From NCBI RefSeq assembly GCF_019399895.1, contig NC_091881.1, positions 2,501 through 66,500 on the forward strand: DNA of 64,000 nt, in the 5' to 3' direction. A program made the translations under genes and the position numbers. Below are positions 35,096 to 46,283 of this stretch, piece after piece. The notes below the pieces were generated by a model that was not told the DNA's origin, did not search any database, and saw only the letters and a list, made by a program, of their open reading frames with translations. The stretch is from Cardiocondyla obscurior (Eukaryota > Arthropoda > Insecta > Hymenoptera > Formicidae). Each line of letters opens with the position of its first letter. Position 1 is the first letter of the stretch.

Positions 35096-35690
35096 GTCGT
35101 TTCATGAATGTCAGTACTAATGCTGTGTTCCTATTGGTTGAAATTTATTGAGTGACATTTTGCACGTGTTTTTGGCGTAATTTATAAATTTTTATACTAA
35201 ATCGTATTTTGCAAGTTAGTTTACAACAATTAATGCTATTTATTAATTATTTTTACAATATTTTATTAATCGAGTCGTTTCATGAATGTCAGTACTAATG
35301 CTGTGTTCCTATTGGTTGAAAATAATCAAGTGACATTTTGCACGTGTTTTTGGCGTAATTTATAAATTTTTATACTAAATCGTATTTTGCAAGTTAGTTT
35401 ACAACAATTAATGCTATTTATTAATTATTTTTACAATATTTTATTAATCGAGTCGTTTCATGAATGTCAGTACTAATGCTGTGTTCCTATTGGTTGAAAA
35501 TAATCAAGTGACATTTTGCACGTGTTTTTGGCGTTATTTATAAATTTTTATACTAAATCGTATTTTGCAAGTTAGTTTACAACAATTAATGCTATTTATT
35601 AATTATTTTTACAATATTTTATTAATCGAGTCGTTTCATGAATGTCAGTACTAATGCTGTGTTCCTATTGGTGAATATTTTACGCGAAAT
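35096..35690 (+). repeat. 178-bp promoter-like repeat, second array
   Basis: Between three and four copies of the same repeat as at 26.6-27.9 kb (GTCGTTTCATGAATGTCAG near 35097, 35275, 35454 and 35633), less diverged from one another than the first array. Each keeps the inverted CCAAT box and TATA-like motif; most keep CACGTG. It leads into a second leader exon and A array, so a whole promoter-leader-exon block has been duplicated. Confidence 0.85.
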
Positions 35691-35848
35691 ATTTTATGCT
35701 TATTTTATTCGTTTGTGGGAGATCAACTGTTTCCTTGAGTGTCCGGTTGGATTTTTTAACTAATTTAAACAGTCTTTTTAATTCCCACAAAGTGCCAAGA
35801 CTGTGCATCAACGGGAACTAATTTTTATAAAAGTTCTAAAAGTGACAG
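35691..35848 (+). ncRNA. Leader (B0-type) exon, copy 2
   Basis: Homologous to the leader at 27926-28117; the 5' end is undefined. It ends at GTGACAG/GTATGTG (last exon base 35848). The downstream interval 35849-35908 is 60 nt long, begins GTATGT and ends TTTTTCAG. Its 3' splice site lies inside a perfect 19-bp hairpin. Expression is inferred, not shown. Confidence 0.45.
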
Positions 35849-35908
35849 GTATGTGTTATTGATTAAAATTAAAAGCCTGAAAAACAAATATTTCTATTTG
35901 TTTTTCAG

Positions 35909-37130
35909 GCTTTAAACTTTATAGGCAAAAGGTACGTGACGGCAGCTAACCAAAGAAACCGTCCGGAGACCCGGGGAAGCCGCAGAAGTCTCTCTGACCA
36001 TTCCTGGTGCAAGAGAAAAATCCTCGACTTACCCAGTACACCAGATAGCACTAACACTTTGCAGAGTGAATTCAGGTATGTCATGCGTTAGAATTTAATT
36101 AGAGTACCCTCCTCTATCGTGAGGGACCGATTTTAGATTGCCCGAAAGCCTCAGTTAATTAAAAAGTGAGAAAATTGGCAAAATATAACTTTAACCTCAA
36201 AGTGTCACTTATGAGATTTTTAGTTTTAATTAAAAAATACTTCTGCTTTATTTACAGGTTTGGCGCTTTGGGGACGAAAGGTTCGCGACGGAAACTAACC
36301 AAGAAAACCGTCCGAAGACCCGGGAAAGCCGCAGAAGTCTCTCTGACCATTCCTGGTGCAAGAGAAAAATCTTCGACTTACCCAGTACTCCAGATAGCAC
36401 TAACACTTTGCAGAGTGAATTCAGGTATGTCATGCGTTAGAATTTAATTAGAGTACCCTCCTCTATCGTGAGGGACCGATTTTAGATTGCTCGAGAGCCT
36501 CAATTAATTAAAAAGTGAGAAAATTGTCAAAATATAACTTTAACCTCAAAGTGTCACTTATGAGATTTTTAGTTTTAATTTAAAAATACTTCTGCTTTAT
36601 TTACAGGTTTGGCGCTTTGGGGACGAAAGGTTCGCGACGGAAACTAACCAAGGAAACCGTCCGGAGACCCGGGGAAGCCGCAGAAGTCTCTCTGACCATT
36701 CCTGGTGCAAGAGAAAATTCCTCGACTTACCCAGTACTCCAGATAGCACTAACACTTTGCAGAGTGAATTCAGGTATGTCATGCGTTAGAATTTAATTAG
36801 AGTACCATCTTCTATCGTGAGGGACCGATTTTAGATTGCTCGAGAGTCTCAATTAATTAAAAAGTGAGAAAATAGTCAAAATATAACTTTAATTTCAATG
36901 TGTCACTTATGAGATTTTTAGTTTTAATTTAAAAATACTTTTGCTTTATTTACAGGTTTGGCGCTTTGGGGACGAAAGGTTCGCGACGGAAACTAACCAA
37001 AGAAACCGTCCGGAGACCCGGGGAAGTCGCAGAAGTCCCTCTGACCATTCCTGGTGCAAGAGAAAAATCCTCGACTTACGTAGTACTCCAGATAGCACTA
37101 ACACTTTGCAGAGTGAGTTCAGGCTTCTAA
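35909..37130 (+). repeat. Exon-like A array, second block: A0 plus three A units
   Basis: Variant A0 starts at 35909, then cores start at about 36259, 36607 and 36955, with the same TTTATTTACAG acceptor and TTCAG/GTATGTC donor as block 1. In the last unit the normal donor is lost: TTCAG runs into GCTTCTAAGTTAAA, which belongs to the spacer of the B family. A single change (GTGAATT to GTGAGTT) makes a GTGAGT donor motif at 37113. The A and B families were joined here by recombination within or beside an exon end. Confidence 0.8.
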
Positions 37131-37200
37131 GTTAAAGTTCAGACTAAAATTCGGTTTATTTAAGTGTAGTAGAGTGTTCTAAATACAATTGAATTATTCT

Positions 37201-40200
37201 GTTAACTGTAAATAATTTTTTATTTCAGATTTTTGGTGATTGGTGTTCTGCGAGGGTCACAAAAGTTTCACTGCATTTGAACAAGTTGTGAAAATAGTTT
37301 TGCGTTTTTTTCGAGTGCCCGGTTGGATTTTTCATTAAATTTGAACCTCTCTTTTGCTGCCCAAAAAATTCCAAGGCTCTACATGGACGGGAACTATTTT
37401 TTATAAGTGTTTTAAAAGTGACAGGTATGTGTTTTAGGTTAAAAATTGAAGTATTCATAAATAAATTTTTTTGGAGCTTCTTAGTTAAATTTCTGACATA
37501 AATTCGGTTTATTTAAGTGTACTAGAATGTTTTAAATACAATTAAATTATTCTCTTAACTGTGAAAAATTTTATATTCCAGATTCTTGGTGAGTGGTGTT
37601 CTGCGAGGGTCACAGATGTTTCACTGAACTTCTACAGCTTGTGAAAATAGATCTGCGTATTCCTCTAGTGCCCCGATGGATTTTTATCAAATTTGAACCT
37701 CTCTTTGCTGCCCAAAAATTCCAAGGCTCTACATGGACGGGAACTATTTTTTATAAGTGTTTTAAAAGTGACAGGTATGTGTTTTATGTTAAAAGTTGAG
37801 ATATCTTTAAATAAATTTTTTTGGAGTTTCTTAGTTAAATTTCTGACCTAAATTTGGTTTATTTAAGTGTAGTAGAATGTTTTAAATGGAATTAAATTAT
37901 TCTCTTAACTGTAAATAATTTTATATTTCAGTTTTTTGGTGATTGGTGTTCTGCGAGGGTCACAAAAGTTTCACTGCACTTCTACAGCTTGTGAAAATAG
38001 TTCTGCGTTCTCCTCGAGTGCCCCGTTGGATTTTTTATCAAATTTGAACCTTCCTGTTGCTGCCCAAAAAGTTCCAAGGCTCTACATGGACGGGAACTAT
38101 TTTTTATAAGTGTTTTAAAAGTGACAGGTATGTGTTTTAGGTTAAAAATTGAGGTATTCATAAATAAATTTTTTTGGAGCTTCTTAGTTAAATTTCTGAC
38201 ATAAATTCGGTTTATTTAAGTGTACTAGAATGTTTTAAATACAATTAAATTATTCTCTTAACTGTGAAAAATTTTATATTCCAGATTCTTGGTGAGTGGT
38301 GTTCTGCGAGGGTCACAGATGTTTCACTGCACTTCTACAGCTTGTGAAAATAGTTCTGCGTATTCCTCTAGTGCCCCGATGGATTTTTTATCAAATTTGA
38401 ACCTCTCTTTGCTGCCCAAAAATTCCAAGGCTCTACATGGACGGGAACTATTTTTTATAAGTGTTTTAAAAGTGACAGGTATGTGTTTTAGGTTAAAAAT
38501 TGAAGTATTCATAAATAAATTTTTTTGGAGCTTCTTAGTTAAATTTCTGACATAAATTCGGTTTATTTAAGTGTACTAGAATGTTTTAAATGGAATTAAA
38601 TTATTCTCTTAACTGTGAAAAATTTTATATTCCAGATTCTTGGTGAGTGGTGTTCTGCGAGGGTCACAGATGTTTCACTGAACTTCTACAGCTTGTGAAA
38701 ATAGATCTGCGTATTCCTCTAGTGCCCCGATGGATTTTTTATCAAATTTGAACCTCTCTTTGCTGCCCAAAAATTCCAAGGCTCTACATGGACGGGAACT
38801 ATTTTTTATAAGTGTTTTAAAAGTGACAGGTATGTGTTTTATGTTAAAAGTTGAGATATCTTTAAATAAATTTTTTTGGAGTTTCTTAGTTAAATTTCTG
38901 ACCTAAATTTGGTTTATTTAAGTGTAGTAGAATGTTTTAAATGGAATTAAGTTATTCTCTTAACTGTAAATAATTTTATATTTCAGTTTTTTGGTGATTG
39001 GTGTTCTGCGAGGGTCACAAAAGTTTCACTGCACTTCTACAGCTTGTGAAAATAGTTCTGCGTTCTCCTCGAGTGCCCCGTTGGATTTTTTATCAAATTT
39101 GAACCTTCCTGTTGCTGCCCAAAAAGTTCCAAGGCTCTACATGGACGGGAACTATTTTTTATAAGTGTTTTAAAAGTGACAGGTATGTGTTTTAGGTTAA
39201 GAGTTGAGGTATTCATAAATAAATTTTTTTGGAGCTTCTTAGTTAAATTTCTGACATAAATTCGGTTTATTTAAGTGTACTAGAATGTTTTAAATGGAAT
39301 TAAATTATTCTCTTAACTGTAAATAATTTTATATTTCAGTTTTTTGGTGATTGGTGTTCTGCGAGGGTCACAAAAGTTTCACTGCACTTCTACAGCTTGT
39401 GAAAATAGTTCTGCGTTCTCCTCGAGTGCCCCGATGGATTTTTTATCAAATTTGAACCTCTCTTTTGCTGCCCAAAAAATTCCAAGGCTCTACATGGACG
39501 GGAACTATTTTTTATAAGTGTTTTAAAAGTGACAGGTATGTGTTTTAGGTTAAGAGTTGAGGTATTCATAAATAAATTTTTTTGGAGCTTCTTAGTTAAA
39601 TTTCTGACATAAATTCGGTTTATTTAAGTGTACTAGAATGTTTTAAATGGAATTAAATTATTCTCTTAACTGTGAAAAATTTTATATTCCAGATTCTTGG
39701 TGAGTGGTGTTCTGCGAGGGTCACAGATGTTTCACTGAACTTCTACAGCTTGTGAAAATAGATCTGCGTATTCCTCTAGTGCCCCGATGGATTTTTTATC
39801 AAATTTGAACCTCTCTTTGCTGCCCAAAAATTCCAAGGCTCTACATGGACGGGAACTATTTTTTATAAGTGTTTTAAAAGTGACAGGTATGTGTTTTATG
39901 TTAAAAGTTGAGATATCTTTAAATAAATTTTTTTGGAGTTTCTTAGTTAAATTTCTGACCTAAATTTGGTTTATTTAAGTGTAGTAGAATGTTTTAAATA
40001 CAATTAAATTATTCTCTTAACTGTGAAAAATTTTATATTCCAAATTCTAGGTGAGTGGTGTTCTGCGAGGGTCACAAAAGTTTCACTGCACTTCTACAAC
40101 TTGTGAAAATAGTTCTGCGTTTTCCTCGAGTGCCCCGTTGGATTTTTTATCAAATTTGAACCTTCCTGTTGCTGCCCAAAAAGTTCCAAGGCTCTACATG

Positions 40201-41302
40201 GACGGGAACTATTTTTTATAAGTGTTTTAAAAGTGACAGGTATGTGTTTTAGGTTAAAAATTGAGGTATTCATAAATAAATTTTTTTGGAGCTTCTTAGT
40301 TAAATTTCTGACATAAATTCGGTTTATATAAGTGTACTAGAATGTTTTAAATGGAATTAAATTATTCTCTTAACTGTAAATAATTTTATATTTCAGTTTT
40401 TTGGTGATTGGTGTTCTGCGAGGGTCACAAAAGTTTCACTGCACTTCTACAGCTTGTGAAAATAGTTCTGCGTTCTCCTCGAGTGCCCCGTTGGATTTTT
40501 TATCAAATTTGAACCTTTCTTTTGCTGCCCAAAAAATTCCAAGGCTCTACATGGACGGGAACTATTTTTTATAAGTGTTTTAAAAGTGACAGGTATGTGT
40601 TTTAGGTTAAGAGTTGAGGTATTCATAAATAAATTTTTTTGGAGCTTCTTAGTTAAATTTCTGACATAAATTCGGTTTATTTAAGTGTACTAGAATGTTT
40701 TAAATACAATTAAATTATTCTCTTAACTGTGAAAAATTTTATATTCCAGATTCTTGGTGAGTGGTGTTTTGCGAGGGTCACAGATGTTTCACTGCTCTTC
40801 TACAGCTTGTGAAAATAGTTCTGCGTATTCCTCGAGTGCCCCGTTGGATTTTTTATCAAATTTAAACCTCTCTCTTGCTGCCCAAAAAGTTCCAAGGCTA
40901 TACATCGACGGAAACTATTTTTTATAAGTGTTTTAAAAGTGACAGGTATGTGTTATAGGTTAATAGTAAAGTTACATTTAATTAAATTTTTTTCATGCTT
41001 TTAAGTTAAATTTTAGACTATAATTCGGTTTATTTAAGTGTATTAGAGTGTTTTATTTACAATTAATTTATTCTCTTAACTGTAAATAATTTTATATTTC
41101 AGATATCTTGTGATTGCAACGCTTGGAGGGCCACAGAATATATTGCTGTTCTTCAGGATTTTTTAAAAAGTGTTCTGGTGCATCCTCGATTGTCCCGTTT
41201 GATTTTCCATCAAATTTGAACATTATTCTTGCTGTCCAAAGAGTTACAAGGCTCTACATCAACGGGAACTATTTTTTATAAGACTTTTAAAAAGTGACAG
41301 GT
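37201..41302 (+). repeat. Exon-like B array: 12 units of ~353 bp
   Basis: Twelve tandem units, each an exon-like core of about 193-198 bp between TTATATT(C/T)CAG and GTGACAG/GTATGTG, plus a ~157-bp spacer. Cores include 37229-37424, 37582-37774, 37932-38127, 38285-38478, 38636-38829 and 38987-39182, and the last is 41103-41300. One unit near 40044 has a damaged acceptor (CCAAAT for CCAGAT) with a substitute TCTAG nearby. Two or three sequence subtypes alternate, so the amplification unit included more than one monomer. No reading frame is conserved; the ORFs of 62-88 aa here are incidental. Confidence 0.85.
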
Positions 41303-41457
41303 ATGTGTTTGAGGTTAAAAATGGAAATATTGTTAATTAAATTATTTTCAGGCTTTCAAGTTAAATTTCTGATTTAGATTTGGTTTTGTTAAGTGTAGTA
41401 GAGTGTTTTAATTACAATTTAATATTTTTTCAAACTGTAAATAAATTTATATTTTAG

Positions 41458-41569
41458 TTGTCTGGTGATTTGAGTGCTGCGTAAAATTGTGGCCGGACGG
41501 TTTGTCTGTTCACGTTTCAATGCGACATCTGCATTTACTTTGGTAACGAAAATATTATAATCACGGTCG
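41458..41569 (+). ncRNA. Terminal divergent exon-like segment (C) after the B array
   Basis: The segment after the last B unit begins at TTATATTTTAG/TTGTCTGGTG, is related to the start of the B core, then becomes unique. It ends at TCACGGTCG/GTAAGTCC, a strong donor (exon 41458-41569). If a spliced transcript exists, this is where it leaves the repeat array and could splice to single-copy sequence downstream. No partner exon was recognised. Confidence 0.3.
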
Positions 41570-42049
41570 GTAAGTCCACGTCTCTAAGTATCACCTCTTT
41601 ATCTGCAATAAATTAATGATTATTTATACAATTATCTGATACGAAATAAATATTATTTCGTCAAAATAACTTAGTATTTAAAAAAAATTAAATTTATAAT
41701 TTTATCTTAATTATTAACATTAATAAAAAGAACATGTAAAAAAAAAAAAAAAATGTACATGATTTTTTTGCTTTCTAATATCGAAATTTAAGACTTGATT
41801 AAATTTTACATATGATTGCTCGAAGATCTATTTTTTGAGCTAATAATTTCAACAAATACATTACGAAAGACCAGAGTCGATAACTATTGTAAAATACGCT
41901 TTATTACGCGCGCGCACATTTCTTTCTATATACACGCATAGGTATGTTAAATTACATTGCCATATATGATTAAGATAATTAAAGACTACCGAGACTGCGT
42001 TCAAAAGCACTAATTTCTACATTACAAACTGTTACAAATTATTGTATTA
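41570..42049. other. AT-rich intergenic transition, probable 3'UTR of the TPR gene
   Basis: AT-rich single-copy sequence with no open reading frame. It marks the shift from repeats to genes and probably holds the 3'UTR and poly(A) site of the minus-strand TPR gene ending at 42050. A 15-A run occurs near 41740. Confidence 0.5.
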
Positions 42050-43264
42050 TTAATTCTTACGTAATATATTTTCTATCGCATCTTTTGCTTTCTGCACACC
42101 GAGGCGAAACTCGTCGAATTCTGGACGAATTCTCATTCCACGATAATAATACACCAAACTCATTTCAAAGTCTCCAAGATGATAAAGTGCCTCTGCTTTG
42201 CAGTATACTGCTTTAGACTTGCTAGAATCTTTAGGATTTAATTGCAATGCTGCTTCAGCGTCGTCTAAGGCCTTTTGCGGATCACCCAGTAAAAGATGAC
42301 ATTTGCTTCGTGCTATCAAGGCGTTTTTATCATTCGGATTTAGCTCCAGTGCCTGTAACAAAAATTGTTTCATGTTAATATATCTGTAGTAATAACAATT
42401 AAAACTTTGATAAAATTATTCGAATAAAAATAGTAATAATAAAAAAAAACATTTTTTTTTTCAAAGTTAATAATAACAATCTCTGCAATTATTATGTCCA
42501 TTAAATCTTTCATACAGTCTGACAAAATATTTATCGAGTTGTATAATTTAGTGATTTGCTCATTAAATCACATTTAGTCAGGCTCGCAAGCACGGCCAAG
42601 CACGGAAAACACAAATTACTTCTATCGATTTGCCTGGAAAGAATTAACGAGCCAAACGAGTAGGAACCTTATTGATGCAATTGATAGCGACATTAACGTC
42701 GCCAAAGCGCATCTCGCGTAGCCCAAGCGTCAACAGTGTTCCAGGCTCGGTTTCTTCAGGAATCTGCAGACTCTTGCTGCGATCCTGACGCTGTTTCATT
42801 TTTAGAGACTGTTTTATATCCGTGGTACCCATGTTCACGGCAGCGGCCCGATCTTTGTCGGTGTACACCTCTTCCTGTCGACGAGCGTCGCTATCACGCT
42901 GGCGTCATTTTTTCCTCGATTTCTGTATTTTCATCTCCGACTCAATAGCGGCGTCGGATTTGCTCTTTCCCTTCTTATCGCCACTCTTTTTCTCTTTGTC
43001 CCGAGGGTAACGAGCATTGCTATTACTTACTATTCTTGAATAGTTATCGGAGTGCCCTTCTTTGCTCGGCTCTTCAAATTTCTCGGGATCCTGCTTTGAA
43101 TCAGAGCCGACGTCCACATGCACATAGCTCTGTATTAAATCATGGTGATGCAAGCTAGGATTCAAGATGTCCATAACGTGATGCTCGACCGCATCGTTGT
43201 TCGCAGAATTTGCGTCCTCGGCGGCAATTTGTGGTTCGTCGCTCAACTTCAGAGTCTCGTTCAT
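42050..43264 (-). CDS. ODAD4/TTC25-like TPR protein, short (model of 247 aa)
   Basis: Proposed exons on the minus strand: 43264-43031, 42874-42668 and 42352-42050, all joined in phase 0. The last two give a clear tetratricopeptide repeat run, including ALELNPNDKNALIARSKC and then YRGMRIRPEFDEFRLGVQKA. As I recall the family, this follows the N-terminal TPRs of ODAD4 (TTC25), a docking-complex subunit for outer dynein arms in motile cilia. Animal ODAD4 is far longer with more TPRs; here a stop follows soon after the third repeat, so this is either a truncated paralogue or a short lineage-specific form. The first exon is acidic and low in recognisable domains. Removing the proposed 156-nt intron 43030-42875 (ATA/GTAAGT donor, CGACAG acceptor with a weak pyrimidine tract) eliminates an in-frame TGA at 42907-42905. 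In insects a motile-cilium role would point to sperm or chordotonal neurons; that is inference. Confidence 0.6.
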
Positions 43265-43861
43265 TTTAACAATATTTTTATCGAATTATGTTATAATATT
43301 ATATTACAGCAAGTAAAATATATAGGTCTCAGCTTTACAAAATATTCTCGTTTCTTCCTTCATACATAAGTACTCTGCACGTAACTACAAAGATCACAAA
43401 ATTTCTCACGTAGGAATCGCGAGCAGGTGATCTTTGCCTAGGTGCCAAGATACGTGTGGTTGTCGACACCTCAAAAGGTGGCTCGTTTCCTTAGAAACGA
43501 GTAACAACGCCGGCATAAGACAAATACAGTAAATATCAACTTTCCCATCAAAGGAATAAGAACAGTTTCGAGATAAAATTGTCAGAATTTAACAGCATAC
43601 CTCATTAATTCATCTTGACAATAAATCACACGATTTCCTTTTTTAAAGCTAATGTATCTTTTATCAGTGCTTTCATTTGTTTAATAAAGTTTTCACAAAT
43701 ATATCTATACATTTCATTATAAAGATTTGAATTTCTTACATACAACTGCTGCTCTTTTATTTGTCAGACAAATTTATCAATTTTTATATGACATAATAAT
43801 GCATTTTAATAATAAGCTTGTTGTGTATAATTAACTTTTTAACAATAAAATTGAAACTTAC

Positions 43862-44016
43862 TTGATTGTACAGAAATAAGGCTTTGTGATAACTTCCATT
43901 TTTCACATGAACAGTTGCTTCATTTACTAAAAGCGCGTTTCGCACAAGAATAGAATCCCGTCTTGCTCGTACTATTGATTGTCCTTTCGACTGATGTACC
44001 ATATTATCTCGATACC
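43862..44016 (-). CDS. Alternative upstream exon of the TPR gene
   Basis: This open segment lies upstream of the TPR gene. It is preceded by TTTTTTAG (acceptor just above 44016), has ATG at 44002-44000 and ends at NQ with a strong CAA/GTAAGT donor in phase 0. Its last residues, NGSYHKALFLYNQ, are the second helix of a TPR. Joined to the exon starting at 42352 it gives a canonical repeat reading ...LYNQALELNPNDKNA. That is the same junction served by the 42874-42668 exon (...CINK/ALELNP). The two exons may be mutually exclusive, giving a ~147 aa short isoform, or one may be a relic. The frame is open upstream of the ATG too, so this could be an internal exon. Confidence 0.5.
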
Positions 44017-45451
44017 TAAAAAATATATTTTAATATTAGAATATAGAAAATTAACTAATTGAAAAATTAGAATAAAAAATGTTGTTTTTCGCGAAAAAAT
44101 AGATTGCTTTCTATTTTAATTTACATTTTAACGAAAAACACAATAAGCAATAAATATACTTACTGTAATATCACTTATACATAAGTGAGAATTACAAAAA
44201 AAAATTCGGTTTGATTATTAATATTCCATTTGTTATTTTCTAATTAAATTTAAGACTGAGATCCCAACATAGATGTCAATGAGCCACCAGACTACGACAA
44301 AATGTATAACGGCTATTGTTCCATTCGGGTAGCTGCCTGGCGTCTTAAATTCATAACTTATACAACGAAAACTTTTTCATACTTTTTGTACTGTCTCCCT
44401 ACTCACAATATTAAGAAATAATCGATAAGGAAGTTAGAGAAAGGGATAATAAGATAGGAGAATAACGACAATTCTTATTCTTTACCAACCTACCACCGCA
44501 CGTTGCATCTCTGATTGCTAACGGAAAAGCCATTAAATGGCTCGCATGCTTTCGTGAATGCTTCCTATCAATTCATCGCTATCGTCCTTGCCCGATTATT
44601 TGTGTCATTTAGCGAAACGCACGCGATCTGCATATTGACCGATTCTTTGTATTACCTTTCCACTGAGAAAACAGTTCTTCAAGCTTTGAACAATTATACA
44701 CCTGGAATTCTTTTTACTTTTTTTTATTCTTTCTTTTGACGCTGTAATCATATGTAAAACGATTAGATTTAAAAACACGAAATTACGAATAAAAATAATC
44801 GTAACATAGTTTCTTTTTATAATTTTTATAAAATTAAATTATGAAAACTTACGTATTACTTAAAATTGATAAAGATAATATATATTAAGATAACCAGATA
44901 AATGTTATTTTATAACATTTTAAAATTTAATATACTGTATGTTACAGAAATATGTATCGACCAATATTATAATTGGAAAAATGCGTGATACAATTTTCGT
45001 TAGAAAAAATATTCCAATGTATTTATCTACGTACAAAAACTTTAGCTAAACTTGTAATTATTCGTTGCGTGCCACATGGATATACAATATAAACAATAGA
45101 CCTAGGGAGCAAAAAAAGTATAGATTAAAATTTAATTGTCAAGATTTCCACATCTATATTATTAAACTTTTAGAAACAAAACTAATTTATATATGTATAA
45201 TTAAACTTTCTTCTCCTTAAACTTTTTTTTATTTTTAATTAACTATTTTTCTTGTGTACTAAAGTTCTTCCAAAATTAAAATATTTTAAGTACCAAATAA
45301 GAATAATAAAACATATCTTACTTTGTTATATTGTAACAATAATTCCTTTTGTTAATAAACACTTAAAAATGTAGTAAAATATAATCTGATATAAACTTAC
45401 ATCTTATATATATGTATTTATATAATCTCATGCTCAATTATTACACTAAAT
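44017..45451. other. AT-rich intergenic region
   Basis: About 1.4 kb of very AT-rich DNA between the TPR gene and CKS. No exon with convincing splice sites or family similarity was seen; the 74 aa plus-strand ORF at 44515 resembles nothing and has no coding-like context. The CKS 3'UTR presumably occupies the right end. Confidence 0.5.
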
Positions 45452-45961
45452 TCAAATGGAATAAATAGGTTGTTCTCTCTGTAAAAGAGAAGGACACTTA
45501 GGTGCTGCTGCAACTTCAGGTCTCATTCTGCGAAATAATAAGATATGTGGCTCTAAAAAAAATTATTTATATATAATCAATGCTATTCATGATTCACATA
45601 TAAATATTTCTTAATAATTTTATATATCAAGATATACCTGGGCCATGCATCATATAATGAACCCATCCAGGACTCTGTTGAACTCCCAAATTTCTCCATT
45701 CAGTTTCTGTCATAAGATGAGTCTTTGGAACATGTTTAGCTAAGTCAATTGGCAGTATCACATGTCTATAGGCAAATTAATTATAATTAACTATTATAGC
45801 TTAATTTTATAGCTAGTTTACATTGTAGTTAACAAAATCAATGTTATATTAATGTGTATATTAATATGCAGAGGAGATAACACATTAACAGCCAATACTT
45901 ACCGATATTCATATTTATCATCATTGTACTTTTCGGAATACTGAACTTGTTCTACTGGCAT
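45452..45961 (-). CDS. Cks: Cyclin-dependent kinases regulatory subunit (CKS1 family), 95 aa
   Basis: Three exons: 45961-45903, 45765-45638 and 45552-45452 (59+128+101 nt, 96 codons including TGA). All splice sites are canonical and phases agree. The protein starts MPVEQVQYSEKYNDDKYEYR and contains the CKS signature RHVILPIDLAKHVPKTHLM, then TEWRNLGVQQS, GWVHYM and the hinge HGPEPHILLFRR. CKS proteins are small adaptors that bind cyclin-dependent kinases and a phosphate on partner proteins, promoting multisite phosphorylation and, for CKS1, SCF-Skp2 recognition. The C-tail after LLFRR is about 22 residues longer than the short human tail, which is variable across CKS proteins. A 5'UTR intron is likely: exon end at 46283 (AAC/GTAAGT), acceptor before 46015. 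It was missed by simple ORF calling because every exon is short. Divergent from mRpL11. Confidence 0.95.
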
Positions 45962-46283
45962 TTTATTTGACGATAAAGTAAATGCAGTTAATGAAACAAG
46001 ACAAAGTTTAACAATCTAAAAAAACAAAATTATAAATCTGGACCTTAAAAAATTGTAAAAACTGAAAATGATCAAATAAATCACATTCTCGATAGAAAAT
46101 ATTACACTTTAGCTCGAGCGCAGTTAATCAATTTTTTTCTAATCTCTAGAAAAGTCAAAAGTATTGCAATTTTACAAATAATAACCAGATTCAATTTAAA
46201 CTTATTTTACGTTCATTAAACAACTTTCATGTTGCTCGATGCTAATCAATTTCAAAATTTTATATTCACAAACATAACTTACG

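Noticed and set aside
44515..44739. 74 aa plus-strand ORF
   Set aside because: AT-rich intergenic sequence, no promoter, splice or family evidence.
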